From Hamiltosporidium tvaerminnensis (Eukaryota; Microsporidia; Dubosqiidae), in contig JAKIMF020000007.1 in assembly GCA_022605425.2 (NCBI GenBank), forward strand, positions 124,001-188,000: a stretch of DNA of 64,000 nucleotides, given 5' to 3'. Positions 31,735 through 42,784 of the stretch are shown here, in pieces. The position numbers were made by a program, and so were the translations under genes. Numbering within the stretch: position 1 is the stretch's first letter; each line of letters begins with the position of its first letter. The notes below the pieces were generated by a model. The model saw nothing but the letters and a program-made list of their open reading frames with translations. It made no database searches and was not told the origin of the DNA.

Positions 31735-31960
31735 TAATAAATCAAATATCATAATTGAAGAAGATAATTATAATCAATCAAAGCTTTTATTGAAGAAGAT
31801 AATTATAATCAATCAAAGCTTTTATTGAAGAAGAATATTTTAATATATCAAAGCTTTTATTGAAGAAGAATATTTTAATATATCAAATATTATAGTTGAA
31901 GAAGATAATTTTTGTATGTTAAATCAAATATTTTATTGAAGAAGATAATTTTATTGATTA
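31735..31960 (+). repeat. 35-bp tandem repeat
   Basis: Six units with the core attgaagaagataattata. The GAAGAAG anchor occurs at 31757, 31792, 31827, 31862, 31898 and 31938, so the period is 35 bp and becomes looser at the right end. Confidence 0.85.
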
Positions 31961-32116
31961 GAAATATATTTGTTTTTATAGTTAGAACCACTAAAATAAA
32001 TAAAACTACCAATTATATTTCATTTCGAAATATAATTTTTAATAGAAACAAGAATTACAAAAAAAAATGTAAATAAATTTTTATTTAAGAATTTTTAGAA
32101 ATATTTTACAAGAAAA

Positions 32117-32443
32117 TTACAAATGTTGATTTTTAAATAAATTCCATTCTTTTTGTTTCTTTTCTTTTCTACTTTCATCTAAAACAACAAAATCAGTTGT
32201 ATCTTCAAACAATGCAATATATTTATTATCTGAACATCCTACAATTCTACACAAAGTATTTTCTCCTTTATAATTTACTCTGAGCCATTTTCCAACTTTT
32301 TTGAAATCTAAATTATTATTTAAAATATATTTTTCGGTTTTGGTTTCTAACAGTGTTTCTATTAAAGATTTTAATTCTTTTTTATTTTCATCATTTTTTA
32401 CTAAATTTAACAAACATTTATAATAATTTGTATCAATATCCAT
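32117..32443 (-). CDS. Small protein, possibly Tudor/SH3-fold
   Basis: A 108-aa protein. Residues about 48-92 (VGKWLRVNYKGENTLCRIVG, then KYIALFEDTTDFVVLDE) have the strand pattern of a Tudor-like or SH3-like barrel, with alternating hydrophobic residues and a short turn between strands. The N-terminal 45 residues are helical, and the C-terminus is basic (RKEKKQKEW). No specific family can be named. A CCC triplet lies upstream of the ATG (at 32449-32451 on this strand). The gene is flanked by a tandem repeat downstream and non-coding DNA upstream. Confidence 0.7.
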   Translation of the reverse strand: MDIDTNYYKCLLNLVKNDENKKELKSLIETLLETKTEKYILNNNLDFKKVGKWLRVNYKGENTLCRIVGCSDNKYIALFEDTTDFVVLDESRKEKKQKEWNLFKNQHL

Positions 32444-32448
32444 TTAAA

Positions 32449-32451
32449 GGG
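32449..32451 (-). promoter_or_regulatory. CCC start-context triplet
   Basis: CCC (sense strand) five bases before the ATG at 32443. Confidence 0.6.
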
Positions 32452-32850
32452 CATTTTATCTTGTAATTTATAGATTTGTTTAAAAATAGAAAATTTTGGT
32501 TGGATAAATAAATTTGTTGTGGCTGTAAATGTAAATTTTATTTCTTTGAATTGTAAATATATTAAAAGTTTGTAAAATAAATTTTAAAGACACTAAATTG
32601 TAAATATTTTAAATTAAGCTTTAACGAGTATTTTCAAGAGAATTTGAAAAAGAATTTAAAAAAGAAGTTTGAAGAGAAGTTTGAAAAAAGGTTTAAAGAG
32701 AATTTGAAAATGAATTGTTTAATTTAAACAGACAAAAAACATTTTTCTTTATTGAAATAATTTCTGAAAACAAGTAATGTATTCTAAATTATCTTTAACG
32801 ATCCAGTATTTTAGCTGTTTTATATAAATAAATAATCGATATTTTTTTTG
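32452..32850. other. Spacer upstream of the small Tudor-like gene
   Basis: AT-rich, with a short run of aagaatttgaaaa-type repeats near 32632-32715. No gene seen. Confidence 0.5.
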
Positions 32851-33085
32851 TTATCTTTGGCACTAAAGTCCTGTAAGAGCTTTGGGCGCCCTCATTAATA
32901 CCGCCCACCGGTTTTTTTCTAGTGGTTTTGATATCTTTTTCGGGTTTCGTAACAAGATGGTTTTAAAGAGATGGTTGTTAGCACTACGTCAGACTTCAAC
33001 CTCAGAGGACCAGTCTCTTTTAGTCGCCTCTTACGACAAACAGAGAATACTCCAAGCCAATTCTGCTCCTGGCATGGTGGAGAAT
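32851..33085 (-). mobile_element. SINE-like repeat, copy D
   Basis: Well-preserved copy in reverse orientation: 3' end ctttggcactaaagtcctgt on the left, the block agtcgcctcttacgacaaac near 33020, and ggcatggtggagaa on the right. On its sense strand, a TGGCTTGGAG block and a GGTTGAAGTCT block stand about 60 bases apart, weakly like A and B boxes of an RNA polymerase III promoter. Confidence 0.78.
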
Positions 33086-34404
33086 CTATTTATATTACAA
33101 AAATCAAATGATTATGATTATTGAATCAATGATTTATGTGTATTGTGACTAATATGAGTTAGAATTTATTTTTCTTTATTTATTGCAATATTCAGTAAAA
33201 ATCTGAAATTAACTTTTATATTTTAACTAAAGTATATAATTTCTTCTATAAAACTTATCTTAATTTATCTGATTTTGAATTATTGCCAGTGTTTAAAAGT
33301 TAACTTAAATGATTTTAAATATGGAAAATTAGTCTGGTATACGAATATTGTTCGGCTTTTTCTTTGAAATGAATAAGTTTAATCGCTTTTAAATAATAAA
33401 ATTTTGTGTTAAAAATAGTTAAATAATTATTTCAAAATATCTTAAAAATATTTACTGAAAGATATGAATTTCTGTATAAAGAAATCATAAATATAATCTT
33501 TTAAACTACCTTTTCCTTTGGAAAATTATTTAAGGATATTTATAGATTTATTAAGCGAAATAAACTTATTTGAAAGGCTTATATATGAATAATATAGATT
33601 TTTATATTTCTTTTTCTAATTTTATATATTTTGGAGAAATAAATTAGATGTTTTCTCAAGGATTAATCATATATTTGAAGTTCAAAATTCTTCAACAAAT
33701 CATAAAATTTATTTTTTTAGATTAAATAAATGTAAAATATTAAATTATCTCTATATTCCTATAAATTAATGTTTTTTGATCTCAATATTCACTGGTATAG
33801 GTTTCATTAAAATTTTAGATAAATAATTCTGTTGTGGGTATTTGAAACAATTAACCTCTATTTTCTTTACAGATTTTATTTTTAAAAAAATCCGCGATTT
33901 TTCTTATCGTTTGACTACTCAATGTCCACATTGAAGGCTTTTTCTATCTTGACCTCATTTGAATATAAGCTTCTATGTTTATTGCCTAGCTATATGATTG
34001 TATGTTTAACTTGCAATGTGTAACTTGATTTTAAACTATAATATTTACATGTGAATCTATACATAATTCGGTATTTTTTTATACATGATATAAAAATATG
34101 ATTCGGATATTTTTCTTGGCAGTTTCTGGGTCTTTTTAATTATCTTTCTAATTTATTTCTTTAATTTAAGAGGATTCTATGATAAAGTATCTCTAAAATT
34201 AATTCACTAGATAGTGAAACTTTAACGAAACAGCTTAATGATATAAGACACAATTCGTAACCGCTTTTCATTTACTTACACTTTTACTAAATCATCTATC
34301 GTTACAAAACATAATATCTTCTAATTTAATTCTCTAGAGTCTTTGCTAAAGCTTTTAAAAAAACATTTCTTTCAAAATTTGTCTGTATTACTAATAAAGT
34401 ATTT
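33086..34404. other. Gene-poor spacer
   Basis: No gene or recognisable element in this stretch. Confidence 0.45.
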
Positions 34405-34452
34405 ATTTTCCTCGGCGCTACAGCCCTGCACGAGCCTTGGCCTCCTTACTAA
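34405..34452 (-). mobile_element. SINE-like repeat, 3'-end fragment (copy E)
   Basis: About 45 bases matching only the terminal block of the family (cctcggcgctacagccctgcac and on), so it is an extreme 5' truncation. It could equally be a 3'-end fragment of the LINE that shares this tail. Confidence 0.65.
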
Positions 34453-34843
34453 AAAAGTAAATCAACTACTTTCTCTAATCAGTTTCCAATATCTAACTAT
34501 GATAGTATATATAATGTAAAAAAGTATATTCATTTGGAAATTTTATTTGTGAAGAGTTTTCTTAAATTGGTTTATTCACAATTTTTAAAAATTTGATTGA
34601 TTTAGAAAATTTTGTAAAAAAACGTTTTTTGACTTAATTTTTTTGAAAAAATTATAAATTTGTAAAATCCAATCGAGCCCGAATAATCCATCTACAGATA
34701 AGAATTTCAAGATCAAAATTTTCAATTTAATTTATAAGTTTATAGATATTATTTACAAAGTAAACTATAAAAATTAATTTATGAAGTTTAATTTGAAAAA
34801 CTGTAATTTTAAAAAATTTTAATCAGAAACATAACCATACAGA

Positions 34844-34990
34844 ATCAAACATCAAAATATATAAAAATAAATGTTTTAAATGCTTCCAAAGAATTTAAAG
34901 TAAATTTATAATGAAATATCAAACATCAAAATATATAAAAATAAATGTTTTAAATACTTCCAAAGAATTTAAAGTAAATTTATTTTGAAA
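34844..34990 (+). repeat. 74-bp direct duplication
   Basis: The unit starting atcaaacatcaaaatatata at 34844 is repeated at 34918 with about two changes. Confidence 0.8.
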
Positions 34991-35140
34991 TCGAATAACA
35001 AAATATTTTTTAATCTTTTTTTTTTTATCAAGAATGACCAGGATGGTTAGATTTAAAACGCTATCAGCTGTGTTTTAAATTTCTTTCTACCACATTGTTA
35101 CAAAAACGATTCATAGAAATGAAAAATAAAAAGTTAAGTA

Positions 35141-35902
35141 ATGAAAGATTGTATTGAACAGTTTATTAGAGAGCTTTTACGGCCTTTTAAATCGTACGAA
35201 AAAAAGAAGTTTTATACTCGTGGAGCATATAGTATGTCTCTGATGAGTTTGATGAGTGCAGATGAAGATGCGCCAAAACAAAGACTACGAAGTAAAAAGT
35301 CGAAGACAAAGAGTTCGAAGAGTAAAAAGAAGAAAAGCAGTAAACAAAAGACAGTAAAAGATGATAGAAATGTTGAATTTAAGAAAAGCAAAGGACTTTT
35401 AAATGTGTCCAAGATTTCTAACGGAAAACCCATGCAAAATGAATCAGAATCGGTTTCTACTTTGGGAAAATTATTTAAGCAAGATTTCACACCGAATGTA
35501 AAATTAAAAAAGACACCAAAAACCAAAAAAGATAAAAAACATAAGAAAAGTAAGAATACTGACAAAGAAGAAGACTATTCTCTACTTTTAAAAGAGTATG
35601 AGTCCAGTGCAACTGAAAAGAAAGCAGAAGAACATATAATTACTCCATTTGATGATAAATCTTTATCTGACCAGCTTCAATTTCCTCTCTCAGAATATTT
35701 TTCACCCACTAATAAACCTGATGAATATGATAATTCAGCAGAAGAAGATATCTCAAAAAAAGATAAAAAACAAAAAAAATCGAAGAAAAAAATTAATTTA
35801 AAAATTAAAGATATGAATTGTCAAGAAGATTCATCCGATTTTAATATTATTGATGAAAAGATTAGTATGGGTTTAAAAGAATATCTCAATAACATAAAAT
35901 AG
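35141..35902 (+). CDS. Lys/Ser-rich protein of unknown function
   Basis: A 253-aa, strongly basic protein. A short N-terminal helical part (residues 1-45, MKDCIEQFIRELLRPF...) is followed by Lys/Ser runs (residues about 48-75, SKTKSSKSKKKKSSKQK, again at 128-145 and 205-222). Acidic, Ser-rich segments separate them. It ends with a short helical motif (SMGLKEYLNNIK). Such composition is typical of nuclear or nucleolar proteins, but nothing more can be said. A weak possibility is an RNA-binding or ribosome-biogenesis factor. It lacks a CCC/GGG start triplet. A 74-bp duplication lies upstream and a 72/83-bp tandem array begins 40 bases after the stop. Confidence 0.65.
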   Translation: MKDCIEQFIRELLRPFKSYEKKKFYTRGAYSMSLMSLMSADEDAPKQRLRSKKSKTKSSKSKKKKSSKQKTVKDDRNVEFKKSKGLLNVSKISNGKPMQNESESVSTLGKLFKQDFTPNVKLKKTPKTKKDKKHKKSKNTDKEEDYSLLLKEYESSATEKKAEEHIITPFDDKSLSDQLQFPLSEYFSPTNKPDEYDNSAEEDISKKDKKQKKSKKKINLKIKDMNCQEDSSDFNIIDEKISMGLKEYLNNIK

Positions 35903-35944
35903 AATAAAATATTTAATTATTTAGAAATTCTAATTTTAATTTTG

Positions 35945-36475
35945 TATTTTTTTAAGAAATTTATTTTTAATTTGATTTAAATTTTATAAAAGTTTTTATT
36001 TTTTTCTTTAAATTCTTCTCTTCTAAACAAAATTATTTTTAATTTGATTTAAATTTTATAAAAGTTTTTATTTTTTTCTTTAAATTCTTCTCTTCTAAAC
36101 AAAATTATTTTTAATTTGATTTAAATTTTATAAAAGTTTTTATTTTTTTCTTTAAATTCTTCTCTTCTAAACAAAATTATTTTTAATTTGATTTAAATTT
36201 TATAAAAGTTTTTATTTTTTTCTTTAAATTCTTCTCTTCTAAACAAAATTATTTTTAATTTGATTTAAATTTTATAAAAAAATTGGTACAAGCTTTATTT
36301 TTTTCTTTAAATTCTTCTCTTCTAAACAAATTAATTTTAATTCGATTTAGAGTTTGTAAAAAAATTGGTACAAGTTCTATTTTTTTCTTTAAATTCTTCT
36401 CTTCTAAACAAAATTATTTTAATTCGATTTAGAGTTTGTAAAAAAATTGGTACAAGTTTTATTTTTTCATGATTT
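35945..36475. repeat. 72/83-bp tandem repeat
   Basis: Six units anchored by ttcttctcttctaaac at 36013, 36085, 36157, 36229, 36312 and 36395. The first four are 72 bp apart and nearly identical. The last two are 83 bp because of an extra aaaaattggtacaag block. The array probably overlaps the 3' end of the upstream transcript. Confidence 0.9.
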
Positions 36476-37010
36476 TAATGTAATTCTACGTTTAACATAA
36501 ATATTTAAGTTTTTGCTTTTATTTTTTTTTAATAAAATATTTTTTTAATTTCTTATTTAAAATGTTACATCTTTATAGAACAAAGGTTTGCTTTTTTTTA
36601 AAAAATATAAGAATCTTTTAATTTCAAATTGAATATTTTTACGTTTTTAAGTCAAAATTTTAATTTAATAAATTCTTGGTTGAAAAAAATTTCCAAATCT
36701 TTAATTTATTCAACATTTTTAAGTCAAAATAATGACGCTTGATGGTGACAGGTGGAAGTTATTGGTAAATGAGATTAGGACTCCTAATGAGTCGTAATTT
36801 TATTGAGTAAGTACAGTACAAAAGTTACTTGAATTTTTTTTAATTTACATTTTTACTTAAAAAAATACAATTTTTTTCTCAAATTCATATTATATCAATT
36901 TAAAAAGGTAAACATATTTATCTTAAAAGATAAATTAAAGAAAATATAGCAACAGTTTCTTTATGCAAAAAATAATAAACCACAATAATTTTTATTGATT
37001 TTCAATTATT
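36476..37010. other. Spacer
   Basis: AT-rich, with no gene. A less AT-rich patch (gacgcttgatggtgacaggtgg) at 36733-36755 is unexplained. Confidence 0.4.
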
Positions 37011-38111
37011 CTAAAGGGCAATGTAAAATAAAACGTAGGCATCCGTTTCATTAAGTTTGATACTTTCTTGCTTCTTGTAATGCTCGTCATCAAAATAAAA
37101 CCACTCTCCATTTCTTGATCCAAATGAGACGTAATGCCCATTTCTTACTGTCCCACTATGACAAGCATAACCTACAATTTTATATTTTGTATTTTTAAAT
37201 TGTAAAATTCCATCAACATCGATCTTTCTACTGTCTTTATTGGTATGAGAATAGAATCTAACCAATTGTATTATTAAAATTTTTGGGTATTCAACGATTT
37301 GCATTAATTTTGTTGTTTTATTTTTTTTACCGCAAAAATCACATTTCCATGCATTATCTCCAGATAAGATTTCCTCTTTTTCGTACGACTTCATACTTTC
37401 ATAAATACTATTTTCTAATTTCAAAGTCAAGCAAGAAAAATGCTCTATTTTCTCCTTCTTTTGATTACACATTCCACATATAACAATAGATTTCTGCAAT
37501 CCAAAAAACGTACGAGCAATAAAATTTTCCTGCTTTTTTTTATCAAATTCACTCAAACTACTTATTAAATCATTAACTTTCCCATTTAGTTCGATGTATA
37601 AATGTAAAAAAAATAATGTCAAGAATTCATGACAATCTTGTTGATTTGAATCCAAAATAAATATTTTTCTACCTAAAACATTTATCAAATCCGAAGGATT
37701 TACCACGGATTTTGATTTATAAATTCTAATAAAATCTTGAAAAGACTTTGAAAATTTTTGATTATCATTAAAAACATTTGAGTCATAGAATGAAGTAAGA
37801 GGATGTAAGGAGAGTATACATTGCATCACCGAATTAAAAAAACAATCATTTTTCTTATTTATAAGGCCTGCTGGTCTCGGATTTAAGCGTATCTCTTGGA
37901 CAGCCATAGGGTTGCCTATCAAAGATTTATTATTTGAAGAATAAAAATCACAACATAAATAATTTAAAGGGGTGTTGATGTTGTTGTAATCTGTTGAATT
38001 ATAAGTATTTGAATAAATTTTTTTGTGCCAATTTTTGTATTTTTTATTTCTATTTCTTGAAAAAGTAGAAGAATCGTAAAGTAAGTTTGTTTCCATGTTT
38101 AAATCTTTCAT
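37011..38111 (-). CDS. Ubiquitin-specific protease (USP/UBP family)
   Basis: A 366-aa deubiquitinase of the peptidase C19 family. The Cys box is GLINKKNDCFFN (residues 82-93) with the nucleophile Cys90. QQDCHEF follows at 157-163. The zinc-binding fingers are Cys212/Cys215 and Cys257/Cys260. The His box is GHYVSF with His326, and WFYFDDEHY holds the Asp at 341/342. The catalytic triad is complete. The core is small, without insertions, and the N-terminal 75 residues are divergent. An alternative start at the internal Met6 is possible. No CCC/GGG triplet is seen near either ATG. The substrate cannot be inferred. Confidence 0.95.
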   Translation of the reverse strand: MKDLNMETNLLYDSSTFSRNRNKKYKNWHKKIYSNTYNSTDYNNINTPLNYLCCDFYSSNNKSLIGNPMAVQEIRLNPRPAGLINKKNDCFFNSVMQCILSLHPLTSFYDSNVFNDNQKFSKSFQDFIRIYKSKSVVNPSDLINVLGRKIFILDSNQQDCHEFLTLFFLHLYIELNGKVNDLISSLSEFDKKKQENFIARTFFGLQKSIVICGMCNQKKEKIEHFSCLTLKLENSIYESMKSYEKEEILSGDNAWKCDFCGKKNKTTKLMQIVEYPKILIIQLVRFYSHTNKDSRKIDVDGILQFKNTKYKIVGYACHSGTVRNGHYVSFGSRNGEWFYFDDEHYKKQESIKLNETDAYVLFYIAL

Positions 38112-38480
38112 TATTCTTTCTGTTCATAAAAGTTTTATTTAAATCAAATCCTTTATCAAAATTACGTAATGTTTAAGAACTGATACATAAAAATGTAACA
38201 GATCGAAAATTTTATTTATATTTTTGCATAAATACTTGCTATATTATGAAATTATTAAAAAAAATTAATATTTGAAATAAAGAGGAAATATTAATTAAAT
38301 TATACTTTTGTTTTGAATGTTTTAAAGATAAAACATTGTAAAAAATTTCAAACATTGTTTAAGTAATCTCTAAAACATTTAAATCGTGGCTGAAACTGTA
38401 TTAACATCAGTAAATCTATTGGTGGAAATTGAAATATTGTGAGAGGAAAAACTATATAATTGTGTTTGAAGAAATGGTTA
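38112..38480. other. Divergent spacer between the protease and a secreted-protein gene
   Basis: AT-rich; must hold both promoters. No conserved motif stands out. Confidence 0.4.
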
Positions 38481-39035
38481 ATGCTATTCTTCATTGCAAC
38501 ATTACCTTTGATATTTTTAGGAATGTGTTATTCACAAGATGGAGAGACTGAGGCAAAAACGGAGACAAACAATACCGATATTGCGAGGCCACTCGTATGT
38601 GAAAATGCCACAATTATTGAAATTAGTGAAGAAGACAAGAAAGTCTTGGGACAGAATCCGGGAGAAACAGATATTGCAAGAGAAGCCAGACTTAATGGTC
38701 TAGTGCCTGTTTCTGTCTACACTATATTTGCCAATCCTTTAAAATCCGGACAGTATCAGTCTTTGCCTTCTACTTTAAGCGCTCTTTCTAGCAGTATGTT
38801 CCACATGGCTGCCAACGGATCTACGGAGAAGAACGGACAAAACTTTAACTTCATTAAGGGTATGATAGAAACAACTGTTAAACCCTCTGATAACAAAACG
38901 AACGAAAAACCACCTGCAGAAGAAGGCGGTGAAGAAGGAGAAGGCGAAGAAGGTGGTGAAGGAGGAGCAGCAGCCCCAGAACAAACTTCGGGTCTGAAGC
39001 CAAAAAAGAAAGGATCTAAGCTTAAGGCATATTAA
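38481..39035 (+). CDS. Predicted secreted protein with Glu/Gly-rich tail
   Basis: A 184-aa protein from the ATG of MLFFIATLPLIFLGMCYS, a textbook signal peptide with probable cleavage after CYS. The mature part is Thr/Asn-rich. It has four NxT/NxS sequons (NNT, NAT, NGS and NKT), and the tail is GGEEGEGEEGGEGGAAA followed by a basic end (KPKKKGSKLKAY). Base composition is clearly less AT-rich than in its neighbours. The frame extends 7 codons upstream only through a TTG, so the ATG is preferred. No homologue is recognised; a secreted or spore-wall role is inference. Confidence 0.78.
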   Translation: MLFFIATLPLIFLGMCYSQDGETEAKTETNNTDIARPLVCENATIIEISEEDKKVLGQNPGETDIAREARLNGLVPVSVYTIFANPLKSGQYQSLPSTLSALSSSMFHMAANGSTEKNGQNFNFIKGMIETTVKPSDNKTNEKPPAEEGGEEGEGEEGGEGGAAAPEQTSGLKPKKKGSKLKAY

Positions 39036-40729
39036 CGAGGTTTGAAATAATGGGATTTAAATAAATGGTGTTTTAGTCATAAAATTTACTTCAATTTAAA
39101 AATCTTTATTCTTCTGCATACTTTTATCAATTCGATCAATTTATACGTCAAATAGGATATTTCAAGTGTATTCTTATTTTTTTTACTCATTTTATTCTTT
39201 CTAAAGCTAAAATTTTGTTATATAATTTAATCTTCTGTGATCAAAAATTCAAGTGCACCATTGATACCGATTTCATTACATTTGAATTTATTATTTATAA
39301 AATTATAACGATATAAAGTTATACTATATATCATAACTTAAATAATACCGCTAGATATACTTATCTTAAACATGTCTATGTGTTACACTGTGTCATATTT
39401 CTTGATTCTAGAAGGATGTAATTGTTGTGCACAAATAAAAGAAATACTAACAAATACCATCTTTAAGTAAAAAATAAACCTTTTTTATGCTTAATTATTC
39501 ATATTTATATTTAATTTAGAAAGATATAGCTATATTTTATAAAATATAAGGTACTGTAAACACTTTTCAAGTATAATTTTGATTTCTTCTTAATTCAGCT
39601 AAAAACATTTTACAACTACAAATAAGAAATTTAAGTTTAATTCAACATTTTCCCTTACTAAAGCAACACCATCCGATTAATCTAAGCTCTTTTATACTTC
39701 TTTCAAGTATTTAAATAGAATTTTTCGTTTAGAATTTCAAACCAACTGTTTTTTTTAATTCTTTTATTCAATATTTTTTTTACTTATCACAAGCAATTAA
39801 ATCAAATTATAAATTTAATTATATAGTTAAATATTCCAATATTTTGTATTTATATTTAAATTTTTAGTATTTTATTACAGAAAAATAATTCATATATTTA
39901 CATATTGCCATATTTTACAATCTATATTGAATCTTTTGATATTTTAAGCATTAAACCAGAATTATTTGTAGAAACCTGTTTTTATTTAATAATTTATTAT
40001 TGAATAAACCAGAATTATACATAATGAACAATATTAAATATATTTAGATCATAAAAAGATATTAACTTCTCAGTAAGAGACTAAATAAGAAATTTCGCAA
40101 AGACTCATCCATAATATATATTAAGATATTAAAATGCTATTAATTACTCAGTAAGAGACAACAGAAAGCCATTTTTAGAGCTTATCGATAAAAAATATAT
40201 TTATATAGTAACAGAATATTAGATAATCAGGAGAGACAATAGATAGTAATTTTACCCCAAGCTCTTTAGACTTAAACACAAAAAAATATCTTCAAAATAC
40301 AAAAATAAAACTGTTTTAATAAATAGTCTGTTAACTATATATAAGATTATTATTTCTAATATAATCCATTATCTTATCAAAAAATTAAATTTTTAATAAT
40401 AAAAGAACTTTCTTTAAAATTATGATTCCATTTTTACTAATGAATTAGTAATCCAATAAATATTTTTTTAAGAGACTTCTAATCATTAAATTAGCTTTCT
40501 ATTTCATAATTGAAATTAATAAACTTATTGATCTTACCAGCCGTTATATTGTTTTATATCAAAGCTCAATACGATCTAAATAAGGAAATATTTAAGAAAA
40601 TATAAAAATAAATTTAATATTGAAGTAAATCTAAGATTTCGTAGAAATATTTGTAATAATTGACTTAATATTTATCTTAGATTTTAAATATAATTAGATA
40701 TCTTTTAGTAAAAAATTATTTCAAATTAT
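39036..40729. other. Gene-poor spacer
   Basis: No gene. Partial direct repeats occur around 39960-40220 (aaaccagaatta, and cagtaagagac twice). Confidence 0.5.
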
Positions 40730-40908
40730 TTGGTTAAACTTTTGATTTCGAAGGAAATAGGAAGTAAAATATTTTACTCGATAAATTATTTACAATATTC
40801 GGTTTAACTTTTGATTTAAAAGGAAATTTGAAGTAAAATATTTTACTCGATAAATTATTTACAATATTCGGTTTAATTTTTGATTTAAAAGGAAATTTGA
40901 AGTAAAAT
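40730..40908. repeat. 69-bp direct repeat (about 2.6 units)
   Basis: Units starting ggtttaacttttgattt..., each followed by gaagtaaaatattttactcg. The left unit is more diverged. Confidence 0.85.
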
Positions 40909-41416
40909 TTCATGAAAAATATAAAGTTTATTCAAATATTTAGAGTTAAAAAAAGTTCCGGGTTTTATCATTTTAAATCTTACTGTTACCAAATAATAGA
41001 AAATTTACTTTAAAAGTTTTTATTATGAGTAGAATTTTACTAAGAATAATACCAGAAATAAAATAACTTGAATTTTTTAGAATAAAAAGTGAGATACAAA
41101 TAAGTTTTATATCAAGAATGTATACTGATCATCATAATTTTATCTGGAGAAGTTGATAGAGAAATATAATTCACAATTCCAAAACAAGCAGATATCTAAT
41201 AGATATGAAAAATCAGAAAATATTGGAATATACAGAACATGAATTGAATACTTTACCAATGTATATTAGTCCTGAAATTTAATATTGACTTTTAAAAATA
41301 TATTAGAGAACAAAAAATTATATACTTTGTATCTAATATTGAAAGTTTAAATCGTCTCGTCAAAACATTCTTACATTTCTATATACTTTATTCCAAGGCA
41401 TAGAAAATTTATATTA
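40909..41416. other. Spacer downstream of the exonuclease gene
   Basis: AT-rich; no gene or element recognised. Confidence 0.5.
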
Positions 41417-42676
41417 TTAATAGCAACAAACAACGTGTGAATTTCCTTGCGTGAAAAACATAAAAACACAATCATTCTTTTTTAAAACGTCACAATTCAA
41501 GACATCTAAATCTTCATAAGAACACTTTATAATGTTTATATTTCTCTTTTCAATGTAATTTGATATTTCAAAAATACTTATAATATTAATTTGTGTATTA
41601 TAATTAATATTTGCAGAATCATTCTCTACAAGATCCTTCATTTCATTTATTTTAAGAGCTAATAATTCTAAGCATACTTTTGCATCTTCAATAGAGCAAT
41701 GACTTTTTGATTGAATTTCTTTATTTAGATATTTTTTAGAAAGATTCTTTAAAGATGTTTTGTAATTATCTTTTGTTTTATATAAATGAGAAGTATCTAT
41801 TAATCTATCATGATAAATCTTTAAAACATTTAAATCATTAAATAACGAATGTCCTAAAATTATTGTATTTTTTCCAATAATTTTTTTCAAATCATTTTTC
41901 ATTTCTAAAAAAGAAACTGCATGTTCAAAACTATCCTTATCTAAACCACTATACTCTGTTAAATAATCCATTATTTCAGCTTCTGGTTTAATTATTTTAT
42001 CATATATTACATTGCATTGATTATCTAATATACTGACTCTACCAACTTCTTTTCCATATGAGGTTTTTACCATTTCACAGTCTATTGAAACAATAAAATT
42101 ATTAATGTAATCTGTAAATATTGTAAATTCCTTATTTAGTAATAAATATTCTTTAAATTTAAGATTCTCAGATTCATCTTTAAGAATTAAAATTTTATTA
42201 TCAATTTTGTATTCATTTTTGATTTCATTTTGTTTTAGAAGATTTTTATTCTTGGAAAGGTTTTCTACTGTAGAAATATCTTCTACAGATTCACTATTTT
42301 TTACAAATGTAGAATCTTCAACATAAATTTTGCTAATATTTTTAATACAAAATTTTTCTACTTCTGTTTGTGTTATTAAAGAAATGTCAGGCTTTGTATT
42401 TCGTTCTATTTTTCTAAAAAGTGTGCGTATAAGTGTATTTATATCAAATTTTTCTTGCATATAAGCAGTATTACGTAATTTAAATTTTTTTTTAATAATT
42501 TTTATTTCAATTTTTTCGTCAATAAAAAATAAATTGGTTGATTTCAATTTCTGTTTATTTAATGAAGTAACAAACGATGGCTTTTTACCTTCTGCATACA
42601 TCCAAAGAAACATTTTTTGTAATTGTTCAACAGTTAAGGAAGTAATATTTCCTATTTTAATCCATACTTCATCCAT
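41417..42676 (-). CDS. REX1/RNH70-type 3'-5' RNA exonuclease
   Basis: A 419-aa DEDDh exonuclease of the REXO1/Rex1/Rnh70 group, which trims the 3' ends of 5S rRNA, tRNA and other RNAs in the nucleus. The catalytic residues are all present: Asp199 and Glu201 in SIDCEMV, Asp281 in GHSLFNDL, His326 and Asp331 in HCSIEDAKVCLEL. Wording such as DCEMVKT...GKEVGRVS, YSGLDKDSF, DTSHLYK and SLKNLSKKYLNKEIQ is that of Rex1, not of ISG20-like or oligoribonuclease proteins. The N-terminal 190 residues are divergent and the C-terminal 75 form an extra domain. The ATG is preceded by a CCC triplet (42681-42683, this strand). Confidence 0.94.
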   Translation of the reverse strand: MDEVWIKIGNITSLTVEQLQKMFLWMYAEGKKPSFVTSLNKQKLKSTNLFFIDEKIEIKIIKKKFKLRNTAYMQEKFDINTLIRTLFRKIERNTKPDISLITQTEVEKFCIKNISKIYVEDSTFVKNSESVEDISTVENLSKNKNLLKQNEIKNEYKIDNKILILKDESENLKFKEYLLLNKEFTIFTDYINNFIVSIDCEMVKTSYGKEVGRVSILDNQCNVIYDKIIKPEAEIMDYLTEYSGLDKDSFEHAVSFLEMKNDLKKIIGKNTIILGHSLFNDLNVLKIYHDRLIDTSHLYKTKDNYKTSLKNLSKKYLNKEIQSKSHCSIEDAKVCLELLALKINEMKDLVENDSANINYNTQINIISIFEISNYIEKRNINIIKCSYEDLDVLNCDVLKKNDCVFMFFTQGNSHVVCCY

Positions 42677-42680
42677 TTAT

Positions 42681-42683
42681 GGG
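42681..42683 (-). promoter_or_regulatory. CCC start-context triplet
   Basis: CCC four bases before the ATG at 42676 (sense strand). Confidence 0.6.
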
Positions 42684-42784
42684 ATACAAAAATTAAAAAA
42701 TATTTATTTAAGAAATTAGAAATGAATAAGAATTGAATATGCCACAGCTAGATTTTTTTTCATATATTTTTTTATTTTTATTTA

